From: Myxococcota bacterium
Lineage (GTDB): Bacteria > Myxococcota_C > UBA6777
DNA length: 6,773 bases
Direction of reading: 5' to 3'
Assembly: GCA_023150835.1 (NCBI GenBank)
Contig: JAKLKB010000114.1
Span: 22,729-29,501 of the forward strand
The translations under genes were made by a program, and so were the position numbers. Of the stretch, positions 6,746-6,773 are shown one piece after another. Each line of letters begins with the position of its first letter. Position 1 is the stretch's first letter. The notes under the pieces were generated by a model. That model worked only from the letters and a program-made list of their open reading frames with translations, did no database searches and had not been told where the DNA came from.

Positions 6746-6765
6746 GGGCGGTTCGCGAACCGCCC
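6746..6765. repeat. Perfect 20-base palindrome (REP-like element)
   Basis: GGGCGGTTCG is followed directly by its exact reverse complement, and one more G-T wobble pair (6745/6766) extends the stem. Flanked by TGTAG on the left and TAT on the right, it resembles the dispersed GTAGGGGCG...CGCCCC palindromic repeats seen between genes in many bacteria (recalled, not searched). No T-run follows, so it is not a standard intrinsic terminator, though it could still stall or stabilise transcripts of the exporter gene. Confidence 0.65.
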
Positions 6766-6773
6766 TATCCTTG

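Overview
The window (about 6.8 kb) carries three protein genes and a gene-free tail rich in simple repeats. The mix of a ribonuclease-inhibitor-type leucine-rich repeat protein, a giant cysteine-rich Stig1-like repeat lipoprotein and an MMPL/RND exporter, with many TTG leucine codons and moderate GC, suggests a Myxococcota-type (former deltaproteobacterial) genome. That assignment is an inference from gene content. No rRNA, tRNA, phage, transposase or CRISPR signal is seen.

Layout. (1) Bases 1-627, plus strand: the 3' part of a leucine-rich repeat gene that runs in from upstream. (2) Bases 640-3585, minus strand: a 981-residue exported cysteine-rich protein made of 22 tandem units of about 41 residues with eight cysteines each, behind a probable lipoprotein signal. 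It converges on the LRR gene, with only 12 bases between the stop codons. (3) Bases 3586-3884: a 299-base divergent intergenic region with an imperfect 26-base inverted repeat near its middle and weak promoter candidates on both sides. (4) Bases 3885-6464, plus strand: an 859-residue, 12-TM exporter of the MMPL/RND superfamily (HpnN-like architecture). (5) Bases 6465-6773: no convincing gene. The region holds a 9-base-periodic G-rich minisatellite with strong G-quadruplex potential and, near the window edge, a perfect 20-base palindrome resembling dispersed bacterial palindromic repeats.

Working together. The lipoprotein and the exporter are divergently transcribed from one intergenic region and could share regulation, and both are envelope proteins. 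Nothing in the sequence proves a functional link. The most unusual items are the cysteine-rich array, which shows traces of stepwise unit duplication, and the minisatellite/palindrome tail. I see no evidence here for a complete new multi-gene system.
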